Source: JAWWPY01 sp964412845
Lineage (GTDB): Bacteria > Actinomycetota > Actinomycetes > Streptosporangiales > Streptosporangiaceae
Assembly (NCBI GenBank): GCA_964412845.1
Contig: CAYPQM010000010.1
Span: forward strand, 1-64,000
DNA length: 64,000 bases
Reading direction: 5' to 3'
The position numbers and the translations under genes were made by a program. Positions 1 to 6,836 of this stretch are shown here, piece after piece (position 1 is the first letter of the stretch; each line of letters begins with the position of its first letter). The notes under the pieces were generated by a model. That model ran no database searches, was not told where the DNA came from, and saw only the letters and a list, made by a program, of their open reading frames with translations.

Positions 1-268
1 GCCTCCACCGGACCTAAAAGCCGCAGTCTCAGCCCCATCCTGGCGATCCTAGACCGATCGCCACGCGAACTATGAACGGATTCTGATCCGGCCCCGTCAG
101 CATGAGCTGCTGGCCAGTCCGGCAGCCGCAGGCGAACAGGGCGTGACGTAGGGGCTCCGGCCCGGACGCCGGCGGCCCAGTAGCTCATGGCGCAGATATC
201 GCAGCCTGGGCTTGGCGCCCACGCGACCACCCATGCGGGATCGGAAGAAACGGACTCGGAGAACAACC
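1..268. other. Upstream non-coding stretch
   Basis: No convincing gene is visible here. The open frames that cross it are antisense or out-of-frame readings of the collagen-like gene that starts at 269. It probably holds that gene's promoter, but I see no clear -35/-10 pair. Confidence 0.5.
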
Positions 269-961
269 ATGATGGACAAATCACGAATGCGCACGATTGC
301 CGTATCTGCGGGCGCCGGACTCGCGCTGATAATCGGCGGGGCGGCGGCGGACGCGGCGGTGACGGCGGCCGCCAACACGACCACGACCATCCACGGCTGC
401 GTCAGGAACTCCACGCGGGTGCTGAGCGTGCTGAAAAGCGGGCACAAGTGCCCGTCGGGCAGCACCTCCATCAGCTGGAACCAGGCGGGCCCAAAGGGAC
501 CGGCGGGCCCGCTAGGACCGGCCGGCGTGACCGGGCCAGCCGGAGCGACCGGGCCAGCCGGAGCGACCGGACCGGCCGGGCCAGCGGGAGCGGCGGGGCC
601 GACGGGACCAGCCGGGCCAGCGGGAACGACCGGACCGGCGGGGCCGGCCGGGCTGTCGCTGTTCGCCCGGGTAGATCAGACAGGTGCGCTGCACCAGCAC
701 AGCGCGGGCGTGACAGCGAGCCTGGACCCTTCTCTCACCGGCGTTTACCACGTCAACTTCACCCAGGACATATCGGCCTGCGCGCCGGTGGCGAGCCAGG
801 GCCCAGCCGCCAACAACGGTTACGTCCCCCGGGCGCTCTACGACGCTGTCGTCCAGAGCGACCCCGGCAACAGCAACGACCCGCACCAGGTGGTCGTGTA
901 CACGTACGACGCCTCGGGGACACCGGTGGCGGCCGGGTTCAACCTGATCGTCGCCTGCTGA
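269..961 (+). CDS. Secreted collagen-like (Gly-X-Y) protein
   Basis: About 230 residues. The N-terminus has a basic stretch followed by a hydrophobic, Ala/Gly-rich segment, consistent with a signal peptide. A short Cys-containing region follows, then about 18 consecutive Gly-X-Y triplets dominated by GPA, GAT and GPT (488-650), and a globular C-terminal domain of about 95 residues ending in Cys. I chose ATG 269 because GGAGA at 258-262 sits 6 nt upstream; an in-frame ATG at 212 has no such site and would put an Arg/Lys-rich extension before the signal. Gly-X-Y proteins of bacteria form triple-helical stalks that present a head domain at the cell surface. The C-terminal domain is not one I recognise, so a structural or adhesive role is inference. 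Confidence 0.8.
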   Translation: MMDKSRMRTIAVSAGAGLALIIGGAAADAAVTAAANTTTTIHGCVRNSTRVLSVLKSGHKCPSGSTSISWNQAGPKGPAGPLGPAGVTGPAGATGPAGATGPAGPAGAAGPTGPAGPAGTTGPAGPAGLSLFARVDQTGALHQHSAGVTASLDPSLTGVYHVNFTQDISACAPVASQGPAANNGYVPRALYDAVVQSDPGNSNDPHQVVVYTYDASGTPVAAGFNLIVAC

Positions 962-970
962 GGCGGGAGA

Positions 971-1756
971 TTGGATCGCACCGTGAGCCGGAGGCTCAGT
1001 TCGTTGACACCAAAAGAGAACCGGCTCGTGACCGATGGGCTTGACCCAGCCCCGGCTGCCAGCCGGGGCTGGGTGCCCCGGCCAGCCCGCAGCACGGGGG
1101 TCATCCTTTTCGGATTGCTGGTGGCCACGTTGCTGGCGGGCTGTGCCGGCGCAGCCGCGCCAGTGACGCAGGCACCAACTACCGCATCGCCGTCAGCACC
1201 ATCGGCGGCGGGCCGGCCGTCGGTGCCATCGCCGACTGCCTCCGGCTCGCCGCGGCCGGTCGCCTGCACCAGCGTGACCACGCAGGGCAGCTTCGCTTCC
1301 GCCAGCGCGAACTCGGCCGTCACGATAGACCAGATCAGCAACGCGGTCGGCTTCAAAGTGTCGCTGTCCATGCCCGACCAGCAGTCGGCCCTCGCGTTCA
1401 GCGGCTACGAAGGATGCCGCTACCAGTTCGACACCCCGGCCGGCGGAGCGCAGGTAGACGTGGCCCTGGTGGTCGGGACGAACCCCCTCGACACCAAGTC
1501 CGCCGCAGCCGAGTTCGCCGCCACCAGGGACGCCAGGCTGCCGTTGAGCGAGCGGCAAAGCAGTTGCGACGGTTGCGGCTACTCGTTCACGCCAGTGCGT
1601 GGCCTCGGCGACAGAGCGCTCAAGGGGTTCCAGAACGGCACCGACGAGGTCGTTGCGGCCGTCAAGGGACGCGTTTACGTGGAGATCGGCCCCGGGGATC
1701 TCAAAGAAGTGCGCATGATCCACCTGGCACAGTTGATTCTGAGCAACATCCAGTGA
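971..1756 (+). CDS. Putative lipoprotein
   Basis: About 261 residues from a TTG at 971; GTG codons at 983 and 1028 are alternative starts and no ribosome binding site decides. A hydrophobic segment ends in the lipobox LLAGC, so the mature protein should be lipidated and anchored outside the membrane. A Thr/Ser/Pro/Ala-rich linker follows, then a globular domain containing a CDGC pair and an acidic C-terminus. The domain resembles actinobacterial lipoproteins of the DUF3558 type in length and layout, but I cannot confirm the family. It begins 9 nt after the collagen-like gene, so the two may be co-transcribed. Confidence 0.7.
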   Translation: MDRTVSRRLSSLTPKENRLVTDGLDPAPAASRGWVPRPARSTGVILFGLLVATLLAGCAGAAAPVTQAPTTASPSAPSAAGRPSVPSPTASGSPRPVACTSVTTQGSFASASANSAVTIDQISNAVGFKVSLSMPDQQSALAFSGYEGCRYQFDTPAGGAQVDVALVVGTNPLDTKSAAAEFAATRDARLPLSERQSSCDGCGYSFTPVRGLGDRALKGFQNGTDEVVAAVKGRVYVEIGPGDLKEVRMIHLAQLILSNIQ

Positions 1757-1798
1757 GCGCCGCACGGGCGGCTGAAGACCGCATCGGAGGGCACTGTC

Positions 1799-2500
1799 AT
1801 GACCTGGTGGGCGCGCAAGGTCGCTGCGGCTGCCGGAAAATCACGCGAGCAAGCCGAGGGCCGCTGGGCGGCCACCAACGCCTCGATCGTCAGCGCATTC
1901 GCCGCCCGGACGGTCAGCGGCCACTGGGCTGTCGATGTGCGGCACGGATGGCGGGTCCTGGACAGCCAGCGGCGGGCGGCCTACACACTGCGGTCCGGCA
2001 ACGTCCGCGACGCGGAGGGCCAGTACTTGTGCACGGTCCAGCGCCCGGCCCGGGCGGCCTTGCTTCTGGAGAACGGGGCCGGTCCGCTGCTAGTTCGCCA
2101 TTTCCCGACGGCCCCACTCGTGGCCCACGTGAACGCGCCAAGCACCGCGCTGGTCACCGCGGCCTTGCTGCCCACCGGCCGCCTCGGGCAGCGCAGCGAC
2201 ATCCCCTATGCCAGCCAGGCCTGGGCCGAACTGGCTCGCGCCCGTGGGCCCCTGGCCTACAGCCATGTCGTGGCCGCGGACGGGGAGGTCGAGGGCCGGC
2301 TGGCCGACACCCATGACAGCACTCTCGTCATGGACCGGCGGCGCTATGTCCGCTCCTCCGACGGCCGCTCACGGTCATCGCTGCGGGAGTGGTCGCTCGA
2401 CCTGGCCGACAACCCACTGCCTGACGCCTGGCTGCTGGGCATTCTGTACGCGACGGTGCTCCTCGCCGCCACTCCCGTGACGCGCCGCAAGTCGCTGTGA
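1799..2500 (+). CDS. Hypothetical protein with C-terminal hydrophobic segment
   Basis: 233 residues. GGAGG at 1786-1790 lies 8 nt before the ATG, which supports the start. The body is soluble-looking, Arg/Ala-rich and has no motif I recognise. Near the C-terminus a hydrophobic stretch (WLLGILYATVLLAAT) is followed by basic residues, so it may be a tail-anchored membrane protein with its bulk in the cytoplasm. It lies 42 nt after the lipoprotein gene on the same strand and may belong to the same operon. Function unknown. Confidence 0.65.
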   Translation: MTWWARKVAAAAGKSREQAEGRWAATNASIVSAFAARTVSGHWAVDVRHGWRVLDSQRRAAYTLRSGNVRDAEGQYLCTVQRPARAALLLENGAGPLLVRHFPTAPLVAHVNAPSTALVTAALLPTGRLGQRSDIPYASQAWAELARARGPLAYSHVVAADGEVEGRLADTHDSTLVMDRRRYVRSSDGRSRSSLREWSLDLADNPLPDAWLLGILYATVLLAATPVTRRKSL

Positions 2501-2555
2501 CCTGTCGCTGGGCCCGGCTGGACCGGCCCGGGACGGCCGACGGCCGCTACCGGGG

Positions 2556-2927
2556 TCAGCCTGCGGCCGTGCTGGTCCTTGGTGTGTCACGCACGCCGAG
2601 GCGCAGATGCTCGGTGTGGTAGACGGCCTCATCCAGGAGCATGGCGACGTGGTTGTCGAATAGCTCGTACACCACGGTGCGCCCGGACCGCTGCCCGGTG
2701 ACCAGGCCGAGATGGCGAAGCATCCGGAGCTGGTGGGAGACGGCCGATTGCTCCATTCCCACGGCGGCCGCGAGATCGGTCACGGCGGCCGGGCCCTGCC
2801 GCAGCCGCCCCAGGATGCGCAGCCGGCTGGGCGTAGCCAGGGCTTGCATCGTCGTCGCGACCGCCAGGGCGGTCTGCTCGTCGATGCGGGCCGTCGGCGT
2901 CCCTTCGCCACGTATCCCGTGCCCCAT
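2556..2927 (-). CDS. nmtR: NmtR-like ArsR/SmtB family Ni(II)/Co(II)-sensing repressor
   Basis: 123 residues. The protein begins MGHG and reads very like Mycobacterium tuberculosis NmtR along its length: winged-helix HTH with the recognition region MEQSAVSHQLRML, then the alpha-5 metal site. Counting from this Met, D91, H93, H104 and H107 fall at the same numbers as the NmtR ligands, and Gly2-His3 is present. Residues 109 and 116, His in M. tuberculosis NmtR, are Arg and Pro here. ArsR/SmtB proteins repress in the apo form and release DNA when metal binds. A longer frame from 2969 exists, but it would translate the operator and bury the MGHG terminus, so I reject it. The CDF exporter gene is divergent; control of that exporter by this protein is inference. 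Confidence 0.88.
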   Translation of the reverse strand: MGHGIRGEGTPTARIDEQTALAVATTMQALATPSRLRILGRLRQGPAAVTDLAAAVGMEQSAVSHQLRMLRHLGLVTGQRSGRTVVYELFDNHVAMLLDEAVYHTEHLRLGVRDTPRTSTAAG

Positions 2928-2953
2928 CCCGTGAGGGTACCACTCGTGCACAC

Positions 2954-2969
2954 ATGAGCATATGTTCAT
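2954..2969. promoter_or_regulatory. ArsR/SmtB-type operator
   Basis: The 16-mer ATGAGCATATGTTCAT is an inverted repeat with one mismatch. It matches the ATGAACAT-type half-sites bound by SmtB/CzrA/NmtR repressors. It lies between the repressor start (2927) and the CDF exporter start (3043), where it can control both genes. Confidence 0.8.
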
Positions 2970-3042
2970 GCGATCCGGTATAGTGCGATGGTTGCGAGGT
3001 CACCTCGCTCATGACGGGGCCACGAATCAGAGAGATAACAGC

Positions 3043-3942
3043 ATGACTGCCGATTCCGGGCACCTGGCCCGCGCCGCGCGCCCTGATGAAGCCGCCCAGC
3101 GCCGTGATGCTAACCGTGCGGTCGCGGTGTCGGCGGCCGGGCTGGCACTGACCGGCGTGCTGGAACTGCTGCTCGCGGTATTCACCGGATCGGTGGCGCT
3201 GCTGAGCGACGCGATCCACAACCTGTCTGATGTGTCCACCTCCGCCGTGGTCTTCCTCGGTTTCCGGGTGTCCAGGAAACCTGCATCCCGCTCCCACCCC
3301 TACGGCTATGAGCGGGCCGAGGATCTGGCCGGGCTGGGCGTCGCCGTGGTGATCTGGCTCAGCGCGGTGTTCGCCGGCTACGCGAGCTACCACAAGCTGA
3401 TCGCGCACGGCACGACCACCGACGTGCAGGTCGGCATGGCCGGCGCGGTCCTCGGCATCATCGGCAACCAGGCGGTCGCCCGCTACAAGCGGCGGGTGGG
3501 TACCCGGATCGGATCGCTCACCCTGATCGCTGACGCACGGCACTCGTGGCTGGACGCGATCTCCTCACTGGGCGCCCTCGCCGGGCTCGCGCTGACCGCC
3601 GCCGGATACCGGTGGGGCGACCCGGTCGCTGGCCTCGCGGTCACCGCCTTCATCGGCCACGTCGGCTACCAGGTCACCAAAGACATGATCATCCGGCTGA
3701 TGGACGGGATCGACCCTAGTGACCTGGACACCGCGACGAAGGCAGCGATGACAGTCCGGGGCGTGCGGTCGGCCACCGTTCGGGGCCGCTGGATGGGCCG
3801 CAGCCTCGTGCTGGAAGTTGACGGCCAGCTCGACGGCGCCATCTCCCTCGCCCAGGCCGGACAGGTTACCCGGCAGGTGGAGGCCGCCGTCGCCAGCGCC
3901 GTCCCGGCCGCCAGCCACATCCATTGCGACGCCCACGCTTAG
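3043..3942 (+). CDS. Cation diffusion facilitator (CDF) metal exporter
   Basis: 299 residues, a normal length for CDF proteins. About six hydrophobic segments precede a cytoplasmic C-terminal domain ending HIHCDAHA. The transport site is visible as H59xxxD63 in TM2 (SDAIHNLSD) and H167xxxD171 in TM5 (ADARHSWLD), the HDHD arrangement typical of zinc-type CDFs. The HPYGYER motif after TM2 is also a family hallmark. CDFs export divalent metal in exchange for protons. ATG 3043 was chosen because AGAGAG lies just upstream and the N-terminus then fits the family; an in-frame ATG at 2962 lies inside the operator. The divergent NmtR-like repressor points to Ni, Co or Zn as substrate. Confidence 0.9.
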   Translation: MTADSGHLARAARPDEAAQRRDANRAVAVSAAGLALTGVLELLLAVFTGSVALLSDAIHNLSDVSTSAVVFLGFRVSRKPASRSHPYGYERAEDLAGLGVAVVIWLSAVFAGYASYHKLIAHGTTTDVQVGMAGAVLGIIGNQAVARYKRRVGTRIGSLTLIADARHSWLDAISSLGALAGLALTAAGYRWGDPVAGLAVTAFIGHVGYQVTKDMIIRLMDGIDPSDLDTATKAAMTVRGVRSATVRGRWMGRSLVLEVDGQLDGAISLAQAGQVTRQVEAAVASAVPAASHIHCDAHA

Positions 3943-3984
3943 CTACCTGGCCCTCGCAGGATCAGGTCGTGAAGCGGATGAAGA

Positions 3985-4770
3985 TCAGTCGAAACGGCGG
4001 GCGCTGGGATAGCGCTGGCCGCCATCGACGACGATGTTCGCGCCGGTGATCCACGAGGCCCGCGCGGACAGCAGAAAGGCGACCACGTCGCCGACCTCCT
4101 GCGGATGCCCGAGGCGGCCGAATGGAAACTGGGTGCCCAGGAAGGTGCCGAAGTCCCCGGGATTGGCGCGGGCGAAAGCCTCCCACGAGCCGCCGGGGAA
4201 CAGGATGGATCCTGGGCTGACAGCATTCACCCGGATGCCGTCCGGCGCCAGTTCCTGGGCGGCGGTCGCCGCGAGATGAATCTCTGCCGCCTTGGCGGCG
4301 GCATAGGCAGTGCGCGGCGCCGGGCGCATGCCGGTGATCGACGAGATGATCACGACGGCGCCACCGCCGGCGGCCCGCAGGTGGCTCAGGCCGGCCCGGA
4401 TCAACTCCGCGGCATGACCTGCGTTGAGCGCGAATGTCGCGGTGAAGTCGCCGGGAGCGGAACTGGTGAGGTTTCCGCTGCCGACGGTGCCGCCCGCATT
4501 GGCCACCAGATGGTCAAGGCCGCCGAGCGCGGCCGCGATGTCATCGACCGCGCGGTTCAGCGCGACCGTGTCGGTGACGTCAGCCGCCGCGGTGGCAACG
4601 GGTGTCCCCCGGCTGGCCAGCCGCCCGGCCGCAGCGGCCAGGCCATCGGCGTCGCGGGCGACCAAGCCGACGGCCACTCCCTCGGCGGCCAGCGCATCGG
4701 CGACCGCGAAGCCGATTCCCCGGCTCCCCCCGGTGATCAGCGCACGGCTGCCGTGCAGGCCAAGGTCCAT
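3985..4770 (-). CDS. SDR family oxidoreductase
   Basis: 261 residues. A classical short-chain dehydrogenase: cofactor motif GGSRGIG near the N-terminus, NAG in the central strand, catalytic Ser in IISSITG and YAAAK (YxxxK). The C-terminus ends in the usual VVDGGQ pattern. GAGGAG at 4777-4782 precedes the ATG at 4770, which decides the start over an upstream in-frame ATG at 4827. Likely a cytosolic NAD(P)H-dependent 3-oxoacyl or alcohol dehydrogenase; the substrate cannot be told. It converges on the CDF gene. Confidence 0.88.
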   Translation of the reverse strand: MDLGLHGSRALITGGSRGIGFAVADALAAEGVAVGLVARDADGLAAAAGRLASRGTPVATAAADVTDTVALNRAVDDIAAALGGLDHLVANAGGTVGSGNLTSSAPGDFTATFALNAGHAAELIRAGLSHLRAAGGGAVVIISSITGMRPAPRTAYAAAKAAEIHLAATAAQELAPDGIRVNAVSPGSILFPGGSWEAFARANPGDFGTFLGTQFPFGRLGHPQEVGDVVAFLLSARASWITGANIVVDGGQRYPSARRFD

Positions 4771-4922
4771 GGGGCACTCCTCATATGAACGAGTTGGTAC
4801 GGAACTTATGATGCCCGTGTTCCGCAACTACCGGGCCGGGGACAGAGCGCCGCGCACTCCGGCTGTCGGTGCCCACGTCTACCCTGTCCGGGTACAGGTG
4901 GCGCGATCTCGGAGGGACCTCG

Positions 4923-5279
4923 ATGGCTGACGCCGACGACGTACGCAGCCTGGCGCTGGCCCTGCCGCACGTGACGGAAATCGAGAGCGACGGCTTCGAC
5001 TTCCGGGTGGCCAACAAGGGGTTCGTCTGGTCCTACCCCGAGCGCAGACCAGGCCAGCCGCGGCTCATCCGGACCGACATCGCGGTGCTGTATGTCGGCG
5101 ACGAGGCCGAGAAGCAGGCTCTCCTCCTCGGCGAGCCCGAGGTCTTCTTCACCACGTCCGGCTACGACGGCTGGCCGCTGGTGATGTTGCGACTGGGCGA
5201 GGTGGATGTCGATCGCCTGGCGGAACTCGTGACCGACGCGTGGCGGATGCGTGCCCCGGACGACCTAGACGCTACGTAG
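4923..5279 (+). CDS. MmcQ/YjbR family protein
   Basis: 118 residues, the usual size of this family. It shows the layout of MmcQ/YjbR proteins: an N-terminal acidic helix with LPHVTE, a central RVANKGFVW strand, and a C-terminal helix rich in Leu and Arg. These proteins have a CyaY-like fold and are often called DNA-binding without strong proof. GGAGG at 4911-4915 fixes the ATG at 4923. The 3' end overlaps the convergent LanC-like gene by 15 nt. Confidence 0.75.
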   Translation: MADADDVRSLALALPHVTEIESDGFDFRVANKGFVWSYPERRPGQPRLIRTDIAVLYVGDEAEKQALLLGEPEVFFTTSGYDGWPLVMLRLGEVDVDRLAELVTDAWRMRAPDDLDAT

Positions 5280-6587
5280 CGAGGCGGGGACGGCCCACCA
5301 CTGGTCGGGGCGATCGACGACCGGGGCACGGAGACCCTCATCGGTGACCCGGGCTAGGCGGAGCAGGAACGCGGCGATCCCTGCGGCCCCTTGCATCCAC
5401 GAGGTACCCGGCGGAAGCAGCGGCGGGTCCCGGCGGTGCTCCAGGAACCGCCACCGCGCACCGTCATCATCCCGGATTGCGCGCTCGACCAGGGCGTCTG
5501 CCATTCCGCGGGCCGCCTGCAGCAGGGTGTCGGCCCGCGCGTCGTCCGTGTCGTCCTGCGCCGCGTCGAGCAGCACGTCTGCCACCCCCGCCGTGCCGCA
5601 ACAGCGCCCGTCGTTGTCCCAGAACCCGGGGCGGAGCCGCCGTGGCACCCCGGAGGTCAGGACCGAGTGCAGGCAACGCTGCCGCAGCCCCGGCACCCCG
5701 AACCCGGCGACCTCGTCCACCCCCGCGTGAGCCAGCGCCGCGAACAGGTGCGAGGTTCCGGTCGGTCCATGGCACCAGGAGTAAGTCACCGGCTCCACCT
5801 CGCGGGCGCTGGGCGGGATGGTATGCGGAACAACGAACCCGTCGTTGTCCAGCGAGCCCACGGCGAGCAGGTGCTGCGCGCCCTGCCGCGCGGCAGCGAC
5901 GAAGTCATCGCGGCGCAGGGCCGTCCCGGCTACCGCCAGGGCCGTTGCCACCCCGGCGGTACCGTGCGAATAGTTCGGCATCCTGCCGGATGAGCCAGGG
6001 ACCATCCCCCAGTCCAGGCCGGCCTCGGTCGGGTCCGCGACCCGTAGCAGGGCCTCACCACCGGTGGCCGCGAGTTCCGCTGCATGCTCACCGCCGGCCC
6101 AGACCACGGCCAGCAGCACGCCGGCGGTGCCCAGGACCAGATCCGTCACCGGCGCATGGGAGCCCGGCTCGATGTCCAGCGTGCTGTTCCACCCGGCGGG
6201 CGTCATCAGGTCGGCGAGCCGCTGCATCGCGACCTGCTCACTGCCCGGGGCTAGCAGCCGCAGCGCCGTCACGTCCCCGCCCAGCCCGTCGTACAGCGAC
6301 GGTTCTGTCCGGCCGCGGGCGTTGGCCGAGAGCCGCGCGACGATCCCGGTCGCGAGAGCTCGCTCCACGTCGGTCAGCGCGCGAGACTGTCCGATCTCGG
6401 CCAGCACCGGGGCCAAGCCGCCGATCCCTGCATACAGCGAGTCACGATCCGGGCCCGGGACTGCCGGGCGCTCACCATCCGGTACCGCCTCGGGCAGCCA
6501 TGGGCCATCCTCATCGCGGATGTGACCCAGAACCCACGACCAGGCCGCCTCACCAAGCGTTCGGTAGACCTCGCCCGACGACACCAC
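5265..6587 (-). CDS. Orphan LanC-like lanthionine synthetase C family protein
   Basis: 440 residues with repeated GxxG motifs (GIGG, GLGG, GTAG, SHGTAG, GPTG, CGTAG, GAAG) typical of the LanC alpha/alpha barrel. The catalytic His is likely H208 in YSHGTAG. Zinc ligands appear at C272 (SWCHG) and C329, followed by C330 where lantibiotic cyclases usually have His (CHG). LanC enzymes add Cys thiols to dehydrated Ser/Thr in precursor peptides. No dehydratase, protease or obvious precursor peptide is encoded nearby, so it may be a housekeeping LanCL-type protein or the remnant of a RiPP cluster. Start is GTG GTG at 6587 with a weak GGGTGG upstream. Confidence 0.82.
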   Translation of the reverse strand: MVSSGEVYRTLGEAAWSWVLGHIRDEDGPWLPEAVPDGERPAVPGPDRDSLYAGIGGLAPVLAEIGQSRALTDVERALATGIVARLSANARGRTEPSLYDGLGGDVTALRLLAPGSEQVAMQRLADLMTPAGWNSTLDIEPGSHAPVTDLVLGTAGVLLAVVWAGGEHAAELAATGGEALLRVADPTEAGLDWGMVPGSSGRMPNYSHGTAGVATALAVAGTALRRDDFVAAARQGAQHLLAVGSLDNDGFVVPHTIPPSAREVEPVTYSWCHGPTGTSHLFAALAHAGVDEVAGFGVPGLRQRCLHSVLTSGVPRRLRPGFWDNDGRCCGTAGVADVLLDAAQDDTDDARADTLLQAARGMADALVERAIRDDDGARWRFLEHRRDPPLLPPGTSWMQGAAGIAAFLLRLARVTDEGLRAPVVDRPDQWWAVPASLRSV

Positions 6588-6824
6588 CCACCCAGGCTAG
6601 TGCGGCAGTTCCGCGGGCGCTCCATGACGACCAGTCCGTGGGATGCTCGATGACGAGCAGATCGAACTGACCGCTCTGCCGTGCGCCCACCGGCATCGTC
6701 TCGTCCGGACGGAGGTGAGAAGCATCTTCATCTTCATCCTCATCAGAAGGCTGATCCGGTACCTCCAGCGACGGAGAGGCCGAGGCTAGCGACTCGTTTC
6801 GGCGGGATCGGTGCGGCGGACCGG
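6550..6824 (-). other. Acidic open frame upstream of lanC-like gene
   Basis: A minus-strand frame is open from a TAG at 6825-6827 to a TGA at 6550-6552. It encodes a striking acidic run (SDEDEDEDASH) followed by MPVGARQSGQFDLLVIEHP. The first ATG is inside the frame, after the acidic run, and I see no standard start before it. It could be a decayed or frameshifted RiPP precursor leader, or chance. Confidence 0.25.
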
Positions 6825-6836
6825 GCTACCCGGGGC

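Noticed and set aside
97..471. Minus-strand open frame over the collagen-like gene
   Set aside because: It is the antisense of the signal and repeat region of a well-supported gene, with no ribosome binding site.
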